A DNA stretch of 64,000 nt from Streptomyces scabichelini (GTDB lineage: Bacteria > Actinomycetota > Actinomycetes > Streptomycetales > Streptomycetaceae): positions 1 through 64,000 of the forward strand of contig NZ_JAAKZY010000001.1 of the NCBI RefSeq assembly GCF_011045015.1, read 5' to 3'. Both the position numbers and the translations under genes were made by a program. Position 1 is the first letter of the stretch. The number at the start of each line of letters is the position of its first letter. The notes below the pieces were generated by a model. It was not told the origin of the DNA and searched no databases. It saw nothing but the letters and a program-made list of their open reading frames with translations. Shown here piece by piece: positions 40,461-49,360 of the stretch.

Positions 40461-41674
40461 GAGACGGCTCCCGGGCGGGTGACCACGAGGTACTCGCGGC
40501 GGTACGCGTGCAGGGCGCCGCCGGCGAGGGCCGCTGAGGCCAGGCCCGCGGGGAACACGAACCGGGCCGCTCCGTCCAGGAAGGCGAGCCGTCCGTCGGC
40601 CAGGTCGTCGTCGATGCGGGACTCCAGGACGTCGATGGCCTGCGGGTCGGGGCCGTCGAAGGGGCGCTCCTCGGCGACCGTTTCGGTCTCCGGCGAGGTC
40701 CGCTCGGCGAGCGTGTCCGCGACCGGGACGGCCTCGTCCTGGGCGTGCTTGGCGAGCAGCGCGTCGGCCGTCAGGAGCGGTACGGCGAGCAGCGGCAGGG
40801 CGGCGGCCGCGAGGGGGATGCTGAGCCGGATGCGGAAGCGGCGGCGCAGGAAGGTCAGGGTGCGCCAGAGCCCGGCGGCGAGCAGCACGAAGGCGAGCCC
40901 GGACACGACCGCGGCGGCGATCACGCCACCGCCCCAGGCGGCCCGGTGCGCGAGCCGTTCGCGCAACTGCCGCTCCAGGCCCGACACCCGGTCCACGATC
41001 GTGGTCGCGCCGGAGCCGGTCGCGGCCGGGCACGCCGGGTAGCGGTCCCCGTCGTCCGCGGCGGCCTGCCGCGAGCAGAGCATGCTGCGCGCGTACGTCA
41101 GCTCGGCGTCCCGCAGGACCGGGTCGGTCACATGCCCCTGGGCCCGGCCGATCCAGCCCGTGTAGTCCACGACCAGCGCGGACACCACGCGCAGCCGCTG
41201 CTCCTCGGCGACGGTCAGCGCCCCGCTGCGGGTGACCTGGTTCAGGCTCTGTGTCGCCCGCGCGATCCGTGTCCGGTGCCGCTCGCTGAGTCCGCTGAGC
41301 TCCGCGGACAGCCCCTCGTCGAGGCTCGTCTCGGCCTCACCCTGCGCGATGAGCAGCGAGGCCCTGGCGTCCGCGAGGTCGACGAGCGCGGGCGCCACCC
41401 GGTCGCGTACGTGGGCGGAGTCGCCGCGCACACCCGCGTAGGCCCAGCCGAACGTCCCGAAGGCCACCACGGCGAGCAGCGGCAGCGCGACGAGCCGGTC
41501 CCGCAGATACGCGCGGTTGCGGCGGCCGGTGGTCGACGGCCAGGCGTAGCGCCCGATGCGGCGGGCGAGTTCGGCGGCTACGGCGGCAGCTGCCGGTACG
41601 AGGCGGACGGCGGCCTGTGCGAGGACACGGAGGCGATCGTGCGGAGCCAGTCGGCGACTCTCTTCCCGAGCCAT
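40457..41674 (-). CDS. Four-helix membrane protein, GlnX-like sensor
   Basis: This is a 405-aa membrane protein. Helices lie at about residues 60-80, 247-268, 283-305 and 362-383. They enclose two extracytoplasmic regions, a large helical one (81-245) and a small one (306-360). This topology matches mycobacterial GlnX, which passes the state of the GlnH binding lipoprotein to PknG. It lies between a PknG-type kinase (97-bp overlap upstream) and the binding lipoprotein (4-bp overlap downstream). GlnX assignment rests on topology and context. The start could be later, but no better start lies past the pknG stop. Confidence 0.7.
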   Translation of the reverse strand: MAREESRRLAPHDRLRVLAQAAVRLVPAAAAVAAELARRIGRYAWPSTTGRRNRAYLRDRLVALPLLAVVAFGTFGWAYAGVRGDSAHVRDRVAPALVDLADARASLLIAQGEAETSLDEGLSAELSGLSERHRTRIARATQSLNQVTRSGALTVAEEQRLRVVSALVVDYTGWIGRAQGHVTDPVLRDAELTYARSMLCSRQAAADDGDRYPACPAATGSGATTIVDRVSGLERQLRERLAHRAAWGGGVIAAAVVSGLAFVLLAAGLWRTLTFLRRRFRIRLSIPLAAAALPLLAVPLLTADALLAKHAQDEAVPVADTLAERTSPETETVAEERPFDGPDPQAIDVLESRIDDDLADGRLAFLDGAARFVFPAGLASAALAGGALHAYRREYLVVTRPGAVS

Positions 41675-43869
41675 GGGCTGTCCCTGTGGTGTCGGAAGGC
41701 GAGCGGGCGGACTTCGTAGGCGCGGTCGAGCAAGGTCTCGGCGACGGCCTCGTCGCCGAGGGCGGCGGAGCGGGCGGCCTGGTGGGCGAGGGCGAGGTAG
41801 AGCCGGGAGAGGTCCTTGCGCAGGCCGGGCTCATCGGCCGGGACCGCGAGCCGTGGGTCGGCGCCGGCGGCCAGCTCGGTGAGTCCCTCCTCGTCGAGGG
41901 CAGCCCGGGCTAGCGCACCCTGCACGGCCTCCCAGACCTCCGCGGTCATACGGATCCGGGCCTGGGCGTCGGTCAGTCCGTGCGCGTGGAACAGCAGGGC
42001 GAGCCGCTCCATTACCTCGCGCAGCCGCCCCGCCACCTCACCGTTGCGCCCGGTGGTCCGTACGTACTCGACCCCGATGCGCACGGCCGCCGTACGGGCG
42101 GCGGTCCGGTGCCGTGAGTGCTGCGGCACCGCGTCCAGCGCTCGTACGGCCTCCTCCCGCGCCCGTTCGCCGCCCAGCTCGAGGCGGGCCCGCGCGGCGC
42201 CGAAGGCCGCGCTGCCCAGCGACGGGTTGCGCAGCCGCACCGCCTCGTAGAACGTGAGCGCCTCCTGCCGGTGGCCGAGTTGCTCGGCGCAGTATCCGAG
42301 GGCCAGCTTCGGCGCGTACTCCCCTGGGATCGACGCGTACACCCGGTCGAAGTGCCGCCAGGCCGCGTCCACTTGGTCCCGGGCGAGCGCGAGCAGCCCG
42401 CGGTGCCAGTCCAGCCGCCAGTCGTTCAGGGCGCGTTCGGGGCCGATCGACTGCTCGGCGGCCCACAGCGCCCGCTCGGCGGCCTCGGGACCGTCGCCCG
42501 TCGCCCTCAAACGCAGACGGCAGCGCAGCAGATGGACCTCCGTGGAGTCCCGCCAGTCCCCGGTGTGCTGGAGCAGCGCCTCCGGGGCGAGGTCGGCCAG
42601 CCTGCTCAGCTCGGCATGGTGCTCGTCGTGCGGGTCGGGCCGCGGGACGGGCAGCCGCTGTGCGGCCTCGGCGGGCGACGGCGGAGCGTACGGGGCCGAG
42701 GCGCCCGGCGTGGCCCAGCGCGCGAGGGGCGGCGCGGATCCGAGCGCGCCGTCGAGCGCGTACGCCGACTGGAGGAAGAGCGGCGACGGTTCGAAGGTCT
42801 CCGTGCCGGTCCGCAGCGACCTCAACTCCCGGAAGACTCCGCGCAGTTGCTCCTGCATCTCCCGTGCGTCGGCGAACCGTTCGGTCCGCTCGCTGCGGGT
42901 CGCGCGGTGCAGCACACGGGCGAGCGAGACGAGGCCGAGCCCGCGGGGAGGGGGAGTGGTCATCTCTTCGGCCGCCGGGACGGCGGAGGTGGCAAGGGTG
43001 CCGAGGTCGCCAAGCTCTCTCAGGTCCTGTGGCGAGGAGCCGAGACCGCTCAGCCGCCGCAGCGTCTCGCCGAGGCTGAACAGGTCGTCCTGGCCGGTGG
43101 ACTCGCCGTTCGGGCCCACGGTCGGGGCGCGGAACCCGTCCGTCGTCAGACCTGGCAGCCCGGCCGTGCGGACACTCCCCACGTCGATGATCTTCGTGGC
43201 GGTGCCGTCGTGCATGACGTTGTCCGGCTTCAGGTCGCCGTAGACCTTGCCGGGCCGGTCGGCGTGCAGGTGGCCGAGCGCGGACAGGATCCGTACGCCG
43301 TACGCGAGGACGAACTCGTGGAAGCGGCTGCCGCCGAACTCCGCCGGAGTCACCTGCGCCCGTGCCCGCACCTCCTCCAGCGTGAGCCCGTCCACGTACT
43401 GGAGGACGAGGAAGTCGCCGACCTCGGGGTGATGACCGTAGTTGAAGACGCGGATGATGTCGTCGTGGCTGAGGTCGACCAGGGCCCGCCGCTCCCGGGC
43501 CAGGGCACCCGCCGCGAACGCCAGGTGCTCGGGGTGCAGGATCTTGATGGCGACCTCGCGGTCGTCGACCTTGGTGTCGAGCGCGAGGTAGACCTCGCCC
43601 ATCCCGCCGTAGCCGAGCGGCCGGATGAGCCGGTACTGCCCGGCGAGCAACTGCCCGGGGGGCAGCGGCAGATCGTCCGGGGCGCCGCCCAGCGACACCG
43701 CGCGTTCGAGGAGGGTGATCGTGGGCAGCAGGGTCGGATCGGGGTGTTCCTCGGGGAGTTCGACGCGCGCGGCCCGCAGGGGCGCCGCCGGCGCGACGAC
43801 GAACGGGCCGAACGATCCGCCGGAGTCCGCCGGTTCAGCGGACACGCGCCTGTACGCATCCCCCATCAT
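41578..43869 (-). CDS. pknG: PknG-type serine/threonine protein kinase with TPR domain
   Basis: This is a 763-aa soluble kinase. The kinase domain (about residues 78-350) has glycine loop GYGGMG (86-91), Lys109 in VAIKI, the PknG-style catalytic loop YGDLKPDN (Asp212) and IDVGSV (Asp229) in place of DFG. The C-terminal part (about 430-740) is TPR-like. It lacks the N-terminal rubredoxin domain of mycobacterial PknG: no Cys pairs occur in the first 75 residues. PknG controls central nitrogen and carbon metabolism through FHA protein GarA. It is the first gene of a kinase-membrane protein-lipoprotein operon. Confidence 0.88.
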   Translation of the reverse strand: MMGDAYRRVSAEPADSGGSFGPFVVAPAAPLRAARVELPEEHPDPTLLPTITLLERAVSLGGAPDDLPLPPGQLLAGQYRLIRPLGYGGMGEVYLALDTKVDDREVAIKILHPEHLAFAAGALARERRALVDLSHDDIIRVFNYGHHPEVGDFLVLQYVDGLTLEEVRARAQVTPAEFGGSRFHEFVLAYGVRILSALGHLHADRPGKVYGDLKPDNVMHDGTATKIIDVGSVRTAGLPGLTTDGFRAPTVGPNGESTGQDDLFSLGETLRRLSGLGSSPQDLRELGDLGTLATSAVPAAEEMTTPPPRGLGLVSLARVLHRATRSERTERFADAREMQEQLRGVFRELRSLRTGTETFEPSPLFLQSAYALDGALGSAPPLARWATPGASAPYAPPSPAEAAQRLPVPRPDPHDEHHAELSRLADLAPEALLQHTGDWRDSTEVHLLRCRLRLRATGDGPEAAERALWAAEQSIGPERALNDWRLDWHRGLLALARDQVDAAWRHFDRVYASIPGEYAPKLALGYCAEQLGHRQEALTFYEAVRLRNPSLGSAAFGAARARLELGGERAREEAVRALDAVPQHSRHRTAARTAAVRIGVEYVRTTGRNGEVAGRLREVMERLALLFHAHGLTDAQARIRMTAEVWEAVQGALARAALDEEGLTELAAGADPRLAVPADEPGLRKDLSRLYLALAHQAARSAALGDEAVAETLLDRAYEVRPLAFRHHRDSPWLGKRVADWLRTIASVSSHRPPSASYRQLPP

Positions 43870-44002
43870 GTGTCCTCAGCATAGGGCGCGCGGCGGGGAA
43901 TGACTCCTTGCGTGCCATGTGCGGAGGGTGAGGTGACCGGGGGCGGGCGACGGACGGGACCTCAAGTGCGCTTCGCCGGGCTGCCGGGCGTACCCGCGCA
44001 TG

Positions 44003-44018
44003 TTGGTCAATCGTCCAA
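44003..44018. promoter_or_regulatory. Inverted repeat at TetR promoter
   Basis: TTGGTCAATCGTCCAA is a near palindrome with outer TTGG/CCAA arms, 55-70 bp before the TetR gene. Its TTGGTC could be a -35 box with GATAGC 18 nt later as -10. Binding there would block transcription, which fits autoregulation by the TetR protein. The rest of the gap at 43870-44072 shows no gene. Confidence 0.45.
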
Positions 44019-44072
44019 GACACTGCGATAGCATGCCGGTACGCATTCACCCTTGAAGGAGCGGCGGCCGGA

Positions 44073-44672
44073 ATGTCTCGCATGGCAGCGAAGGACCGAC
44101 GGGAGCAGCTGATCGCCGCCGCGATCCGCGTCATGGTCCGCGACGGCGTCACCAAGGCCACGACACGCGCCATCGTCAACGAGGCGAGCATGCCGCTCGG
44201 CGTCTTCCACTACTGCTTCCACTCGCGGGAGGAACTCCTGCAAGAGGTCATCACCCGCCTCACGGACAGCAGCGTCGCCAAGGCCAGGGACGTGTTCGCG
44301 GCGGAGGGCGACCTCGGCACGCGCGTCACCAGGACCCTGTTCACCTTCTGGGAGGGCGTGGAACTCAGCCCGGGAGAACACCAGGTGGGGTACGAACTCA
44401 CCCACTACGCCCTGCGCCAGGCCGGGTTCGGGGAACTGGCTCGCCGGCAGTACGACCACTACCTCGAAGTCCACCAGGAGTTCCTCACGCAAGCCGCCGA
44501 GAGCGCGGGGATCCGGTGGACCGTGCCCCTTCCCGTCCTGGCCCGCTATCTCAACGCGGTACTGGACGGCGTGACGCTGTGCTGGCTGGTCGACCACGAC
44601 AGCGAGCACAGCCGTGAGGTCCTGCGCCTGACGGGCGAGCACCTGATGACCCTCGTCAGCAAGGACGAGTGA
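44073..44672 (+). CDS. TetR/AcrR family transcriptional regulator
   Basis: This is a 199-aa repressor. The helix-turn-helix lies at about residues 10-55 (REQLIAAAIRVMVRDGVTKA, ASMPLGVFHYCFHSREELL). The C-terminal domain (60-195) resembles BetI-like TetR_C regions. AAGGAG precedes the ATG by 13 nt. It is the first gene of a five-gene cluster: the SMP-30 gene starts 18 bp downstream, so the regulator is probably in the operon it controls. Confidence 0.9.
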   Translation: MSRMAAKDRREQLIAAAIRVMVRDGVTKATTRAIVNEASMPLGVFHYCFHSREELLQEVITRLTDSSVAKARDVFAAEGDLGTRVTRTLFTFWEGVELSPGEHQVGYELTHYALRQAGFGELARRQYDHYLEVHQEFLTQAAESAGIRWTVPLPVLARYLNAVLDGVTLCWLVDHDSEHSREVLRLTGEHLMTLVSKDE

Positions 44673-44690
44673 CCTCGAGGAGTCCCTGGA

Positions 44691-45662
44691 ATGCGACGGA
44701 CGGCAGCGGTCGCCTTGAGCGGCTTCGGTGTTCCCGAGTCATTGCGCTGGTACGACGGAGCCCTGTGGTTCTCCGATCTCGCCCACGGAACGGTGCACCG
44801 CTGGGACGGCAGCGGGGAGGCGGAGACCGTCGTCAAGGTCCCAGGCCGGGCCGGCGGGCTCGGCCGGCTTCCGGACGGCCGCATGCTCGTCGTCTCGATG
44901 GACGGGGGCTGCGTCTACCGCCTGGAGCCGGACGGCGAACTGGCCGAACACGCGGATCTGCGGCACCTCGTCGGCGGCCCGGTCAACGACATGCTCGTCG
45001 ACCCGCAGGGACGCGCCTACGTCGGCAACTTCGGCTTCGACTACCACGCGTTCGTACGCAAGCACCCCAACTCCATGCTCTACGCGCCACCCGGCCCTCC
45101 GAAGACGCCGATCGCCTGCCTCGCCCCGGACGGGACACTTCTGGGCCTGACGGAGCCGATGCTCTTCCCGAACGGCTGCCTCCTCACGGCCGACGGCACC
45201 ACGCTGGTGGCGGCCGAGACCCTGGCCATGCGGCTCACCGCCTTCCCCGTACGCCCCGACGGCACTCTCGGCACACCACGGCTGTGGGCTCCGCTGATCT
45301 CACCGCTGCTGTGGCACTTGGTGAACCATCCCGGCTCTGTCGGCCGGATGACCCGCAGAGTCTCGGCGCTCCTGGACCATCCGGCCGTGGCCAAGCGCTC
45401 GGCCTCGCCGATCGCGCCGGACGGCATCGCCTGGGACAGCGACGGAGAGACGATCTGGGTCGCCAACGCGCTGCGCGGTGAATGCGTGCGCGTGGCCGAG
45501 GGCGGTCGCGTACTCGATCGCGTCAGGACGAGCCAGAACACCCTGAGCTGTCTGGTCGCCGGACGGGACGGGCGCACCCTGTTCGCCGCGACCGTTCCGA
45601 CCGACGATCCGGTGCGCGCCGCCGAGCTGGGCGGCGGCCGCATCGAGATGTGCCGGCTGTGA
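44691..45662 (+). CDS. SMP-30/gluconolactonase/LRE family protein
   Basis: This is a 323-aa six-bladed propeller lactonase-like protein. ESLRWYDGALWFSDL at the start carries the first metal Glu, GGPVNDMLVDPQGRAYVGN holds the Asn/Asp of the active site, and PDGIAWDSDGETIWVANAL holds the final Asp. Such enzymes hydrolyse aldonolactones or other lactones with a divalent metal. It sits between a TetR gene and an SDR gene in a cluster that ends in an aldonolactone oxidase, so a lactone substrate fits. GGAG is 8 nt before the ATG. Confidence 0.87.
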   Translation: MRRTAAVALSGFGVPESLRWYDGALWFSDLAHGTVHRWDGSGEAETVVKVPGRAGGLGRLPDGRMLVVSMDGGCVYRLEPDGELAEHADLRHLVGGPVNDMLVDPQGRAYVGNFGFDYHAFVRKHPNSMLYAPPGPPKTPIACLAPDGTLLGLTEPMLFPNGCLLTADGTTLVAAETLAMRLTAFPVRPDGTLGTPRLWAPLISPLLWHLVNHPGSVGRMTRRVSALLDHPAVAKRSASPIAPDGIAWDSDGETIWVANALRGECVRVAEGGRVLDRVRTSQNTLSCLVAGRDGRTLFAATVPTDDPVRAAELGGGRIEMCRL

Positions 45663-45702
45663 ATCGCCACATGCGGCGGCTGTGACTCGCCACATGTGTC
45701 GG
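45657..45702. repeat. Tandem 23-bp repeat over SMP-30 stop codon
   Basis: Two 23-bp units (45657-45679 and 45680-45702) share 20 of 23 bases, with the core TCGCCACATG in each and a partial third GTGAATCGCC after. The first unit contains the SMP-30 stop codon. It looks like a recent duplication in the 122-bp gap before the SDR gene. Confidence 0.55.
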
Positions 45703-45784
45703 TGGTGAATCGCCTCGTAACGACCGCGTTCAATCTCGCTTCGGACACTTGACTTGGACGTCTGACCGAGAGGAGGCTGCGGCC

Positions 45785-46636
45785 ATGAGCCGAACGTCTG
45801 ACAAGGACAAGGTCATTCTCGTGACCGGCGCGGCCACCGGAATCGGCGCCGCGATCGCGGATCTGGCGGTCGCTCGCGGCCATCGTGTGATGCTGACCGA
45901 CGTCGACGAGGAGGCTGTGCGGACGCGCGCCCGGGGTCTGGGTCCGGGCGGCCGTGCCGCGGCCTGCGTACTGGACATCCGGGATCCCGATGCCTGGATC
46001 AAGGCGTTCGAGGCGGCCGAAGCCGAGTTCGGGGCCGTCGACGTCCTGGTCAACAACGCGGGCATCATCCACACCGGGCACGCGCGGGACCTCAGCACCC
46101 GACAGCACCGCGACATCGTCGAGGTCAACCTGCTCGGCACCATCACGGGCGTGTGCACGGCACTCGAGCGCATGACCGCACAGGGCCACGGTCACATCAT
46201 CAACGTCTGCAGCATGACGTCGTTCCTGCCGCTGCCCGGATACGCCACCTACTGCGGCACGAAGTACGGCCTGCGGGCCTTCCACCACAGCGTCGCCCTG
46301 GAGGAACGCGACGGGCCGCTGGACTTCACGATCATCCATCCGCCGTCCACCCGGACGAAGATGCTCGAACAGGAGATGGCCGACCCCGCCTGCGCCATCT
46401 CCTTCGCCGAAAAGGCCTACGTACCAGAGCAGTTGGCCAGGACCGTCGTCGACGCGATCGCGTCCAAGCCGGTCGAGGTGGTGTTCCCGCCGCTGGCCGG
46501 ACGCGTCCAGCGGATCGCCGGAGTGTTTCCCCGCCTGATGCGGTGGGCGATCCCCCTCGCCGAGGCCAGGGGCAGGCGCATTCGGGAACGACGGATCGCG
46601 GGCAACGTGAACAACCCGGAAAGGGTGCAGTTGTGA
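45785..46636 (+). CDS. SDR family oxidoreductase
   Basis: This is a 283-aa short-chain dehydrogenase. The coenzyme loop TGAATGIGAA (about residues 14-23), a cofactor-selecting Asp in LTDVDE, NNAG (about 91-94), the catalytic Ser in CSMTSF and the YxxxK motif YCGTK (about 163-167) are all present. A longer C-terminal tail is seen. NAD(H) preference is likely from the Asp. It is followed by a GTGA overlap with the type III PLP gene and preceded by GGAGG. Substrate is unknown, perhaps a sugar alcohol or hydroxy acid of this cluster. Confidence 0.88.
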   Translation: MSRTSDKDKVILVTGAATGIGAAIADLAVARGHRVMLTDVDEEAVRTRARGLGPGGRAAACVLDIRDPDAWIKAFEAAEAEFGAVDVLVNNAGIIHTGHARDLSTRQHRDIVEVNLLGTITGVCTALERMTAQGHGHIINVCSMTSFLPLPGYATYCGTKYGLRAFHHSVALEERDGPLDFTIIHPPSTRTKMLEQEMADPACAISFAEKAYVPEQLARTVVDAIASKPVEVVFPPLAGRVQRIAGVFPRLMRWAIPLAEARGRRIRERRIAGNVNNPERVQL

Positions 46637-47889
46637 GCACACCTGCGGCGTCCCGGCCGCCGGACCTGAAATCGGCCGCCTCCGCCATCGTCGGCCTGAG
46701 CGAGGTACGGATGGCCCAACTGAACCGGGCCACCGAGCACTTGGATCCGCCGTTCGCCGTGGTGGACCTGGACGCCTTCGACGCCAACGCCGCCGATCTC
46801 GCACGCCGGACGGGCGGCCGCGCCACCATCCGCCTGGCCAGCAAGTCGGTCCGCAGCCGCCATCTGATGCGGCGCGCTGTCCAACGACAGGGCTACCGCG
46901 GCATTCTCGCCTTCACCCTGCCCGAAGCCCTGTGGCTGGCCGGGGAGCACACGGACGTGGTCATCGGCTATCCGACCACGGACCGCACCGCGTTGAAGCA
47001 TCTGGCGAAGGACGAGCGCGCGGCCTCACGCATCACGCTCATGGTCGACTCCATCGGCCAACTGGACTTCATCGACGACGTAGTCGGCGCTGCCCGGCCC
47101 GACCTCCGCGTCTGCATCGACCTGGACGCCTCGCTGGAACTGGCCGGCGGCCGCCTCCATCTGGGCCCGTACCGCTCCCCCGTGCACACCCCGCGGCAGG
47201 CCGCGGCACTCGCCGGGGCGATCGCGGGCCGGCCCGGGTTCCACCTGGCCGGGATCATGTCCTACGAGGGCCAGATCGCCGGTCTCGGTGACAACCAGCC
47301 CGGTTCTCCCCTCAAGCGGGCCGCGCTCCGCGCCATGCAGCGCTTCTCCGCCCGGGAGTTGGCCGACCGGCGTGCCGCTGCCATCGCCACGGTCGAGGCC
47401 GTCGCACCGCTGGAGTTCGTCAACGGCGGCGGCACCGGCTCCATCGAGCAGACCGCGTCCGAGCACGTGATCACCGAGATCGGCGCCGGTTCGGGTCTCT
47501 ACGGGCCGGGACTGTTCGACTTCTACCGGCACTTCCGTCCCCGGCCCGCGGCCTACTTCGTCATGCCGGTCGTACGCCGCCCGACCGCCAGGATCGCCAC
47601 CGTTCTCGGCGGCGGCTGGGTCGCCTCGGGACCGGCCGGCCGCGACCGTCTGCCCACCCTGAGCTGGCCCCAGGGTCTGCGGATGAACCCCTTGGAAGGC
47701 GCGGGCGAGGTCCAGACGCCGGTGCTCGGCAAGGCGGCGCACGGACTGCGGCTCGGCGACCACGTGTGGTTCCGGCACGCCAAGGCGGGCGAGCTGTGCG
47801 AGCGCGTGAACACGCTCCATCTGGTGTCGGGCACACAGATCGTCGACCAGGTCCCGACGTACCGCGGCGAGGGACACGCCTTCCTCTGA
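46633..47889 (+). CDS. Alanine racemase N-terminal domain protein (fold type III PLP; D-threonine aldolase/deaminase-like)
   Basis: This is a 418-aa fold-type III PLP enzyme. The PLP lysine is Lys71 in IRLASKSV, after FAVVDLDAFDANAADLAR. The barrel shows GIMSYEGQIAG and FVNGGGTGS, and a C-terminal D-serine-dehydratase-like domain ends at HLVSGTQIVDQVPTYRGEG. It is annotated in relatives as amino acid deaminase/aldolase. Translation starts at GTG 46633, coupled to the SDR stop. Why a D-amino-acid-type enzyme sits in a lactone cluster is unclear. Confidence 0.85.
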   Translation: MSTPAASRPPDLKSAASAIVGLSEVRMAQLNRATEHLDPPFAVVDLDAFDANAADLARRTGGRATIRLASKSVRSRHLMRRAVQRQGYRGILAFTLPEALWLAGEHTDVVIGYPTTDRTALKHLAKDERAASRITLMVDSIGQLDFIDDVVGAARPDLRVCIDLDASLELAGGRLHLGPYRSPVHTPRQAAALAGAIAGRPGFHLAGIMSYEGQIAGLGDNQPGSPLKRAALRAMQRFSARELADRRAAAIATVEAVAPLEFVNGGGTGSIEQTASEHVITEIGAGSGLYGPGLFDFYRHFRPRPAAYFVMPVVRRPTARIATVLGGGWVASGPAGRDRLPTLSWPQGLRMNPLEGAGEVQTPVLGKAAHGLRLGDHVWFRHAKAGELCERVNTLHLVSGTQIVDQVPTYRGEGHAFL

Positions 47890-47953
47890 CCAGGCCCCCA
47901 GCGGCGTGACACCACCGCTCGTCCAGCATCCGAAGCAAGCAGGAAGGAAGGTC

Positions 47954-49297
47954 GTGGAGACAACCCGCTACCGCACGCCCGGAGAAAAGGCGCCCGAGCA
48001 CAGGAGCGTGTGGCGGAACTGGGCCGGGAACGTCACAGCCCGGCCGGTCCGCGAGGTCTCTCCCGCCTCGGCCGAGGAGCTCTGCGCCGTCGTACGCGAC
48101 GCGGCCGAGGACGGCCTGGCGGTGAAACCCGTCGGCAGCGGCCACTCCTTCACCCCTGCCGCCGCGACCGACGGCGTACTGATACGGCCCGACCGCCTCA
48201 CCGGCATCCGCGCCATCGACCGCGAGTCCGGCACGGTGACCGTGGAGGCGGGTACTCGGCTCAGGACACTGAACATGGCCCTGGCCCGGGAGGGCCTGTC
48301 GCTCACGAACATGGGCGACATCATGGAGCAGACCGTCTCGGGCGCCATCAGTACGGGCACCCACGGCACGGGCCGCGGCTCGGCCGCGATCGCGGCACAG
48401 GTGCGCGGCCTTGAACTGGTACTGGCGGACGGCTCGTTACTCACCTGCTCCGAGGAGGAGAACCCGGAGGTCTTCGCCGCGGCCCGAATCGGTCTTGGCG
48501 CGCTGGGAGTCGTCAGCGCGGTCACCTTCGCCGTGGAACCGCTCTTCCTCCTCACCGCGCGCGAGGCGCCGATGAGGTTCGACGAGGTCACCGCGGCCTT
48601 CGACGAACTCCACGCGGAGAACGAGCACTTCGAGTTCTACTGGTTCCCGCACACCGGGAACTGCAACACCCTGCGCAACAACCGCAGTGCGGGCCCATTC
48701 GACCCGGTGGGCCGGTTCAGCGGCTGGTTCGAGGACGAGTTTCTCTCCAACGGCGCTTTCCAGGTGGCCAATTCGCTGGGGCGTGCCGTGCCGGGCGCCG
48801 TCCCGGCGATCGCGAAGATCTCCAGCCGGGCCCTTTCCGCGCGCACGTACACGGACCTTGCGTACAAGGTGTTCACGAGCCCGCGCCGGGTGCGCTTCAC
48901 AGAGATGGAGTACGCCGTCCCGCGCGAGGCCCTGGTCGAAACCCTGCGGGAGCTGAAGGCCATGGTCGACCGCTCGGATCTGCGGATCAGTTTCCCCGTC
49001 GAGGTCCGTACGGCACCCGCGGACGACATCACGCTCTCCACGGCGTCGGCCCGCGAGAGCGCCTACATCGCCGTCCACATGTACCGGGGCACTCCGTACC
49101 ACCAGTACTTCGCGGCCGCGGAGCGCATCTTCACCGCGCACGACGGACGGCCGCACTGGGGCAAACTGCATACGCGCGACGCCGACTACCTCTCCAAGGC
49201 GTACCCGCGCTTCAACGAATTCACCGCACTGCGCGACCGCCTCGATCCGGACCGGCGCTTCGGCAACGCCTACCTGCGCCGGGTCCTGGGCGACTGA
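47954..49297 (+). CDS. D-arabinono-1,4-lactone oxidase family FAD protein
   Basis: This is a 447-aa flavoprotein of the aldonolactone oxidase family that makes ascorbate-like compounds. The FAD-binding domain has VKPVGSGHSFTPAAATDG, with the His often linked covalently to FAD, and SGAISTGTHGTGRG. The ALO domain contains RPHWGKLHT near the C-terminus. GTG 47954 is chosen because GGAAGGAAGG lies just upstream. Codon 162 is TTA (48437-48439), so translation should need the bldA leucyl-tRNA and be favoured in differentiating or stationary cells. It is last in the TetR-led cluster. Confidence 0.87.
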   Translation: METTRYRTPGEKAPEHRSVWRNWAGNVTARPVREVSPASAEELCAVVRDAAEDGLAVKPVGSGHSFTPAAATDGVLIRPDRLTGIRAIDRESGTVTVEAGTRLRTLNMALAREGLSLTNMGDIMEQTVSGAISTGTHGTGRGSAAIAAQVRGLELVLADGSLLTCSEEENPEVFAAARIGLGALGVVSAVTFAVEPLFLLTAREAPMRFDEVTAAFDELHAENEHFEFYWFPHTGNCNTLRNNRSAGPFDPVGRFSGWFEDEFLSNGAFQVANSLGRAVPGAVPAIAKISSRALSARTYTDLAYKVFTSPRRVRFTEMEYAVPREALVETLRELKAMVDRSDLRISFPVEVRTAPADDITLSTASARESAYIAVHMYRGTPYHQYFAAAERIFTAHDGRPHWGKLHTRDADYLSKAYPRFNEFTALRDRLDPDRRFGNAYLRRVLGD

Positions 49298-49360
49298 CCC
49301 GGGCAAAATTTCCGGACACGGGCGGATACGGGCCGGGGGGCGGGACCTCGGCTCTTTACG

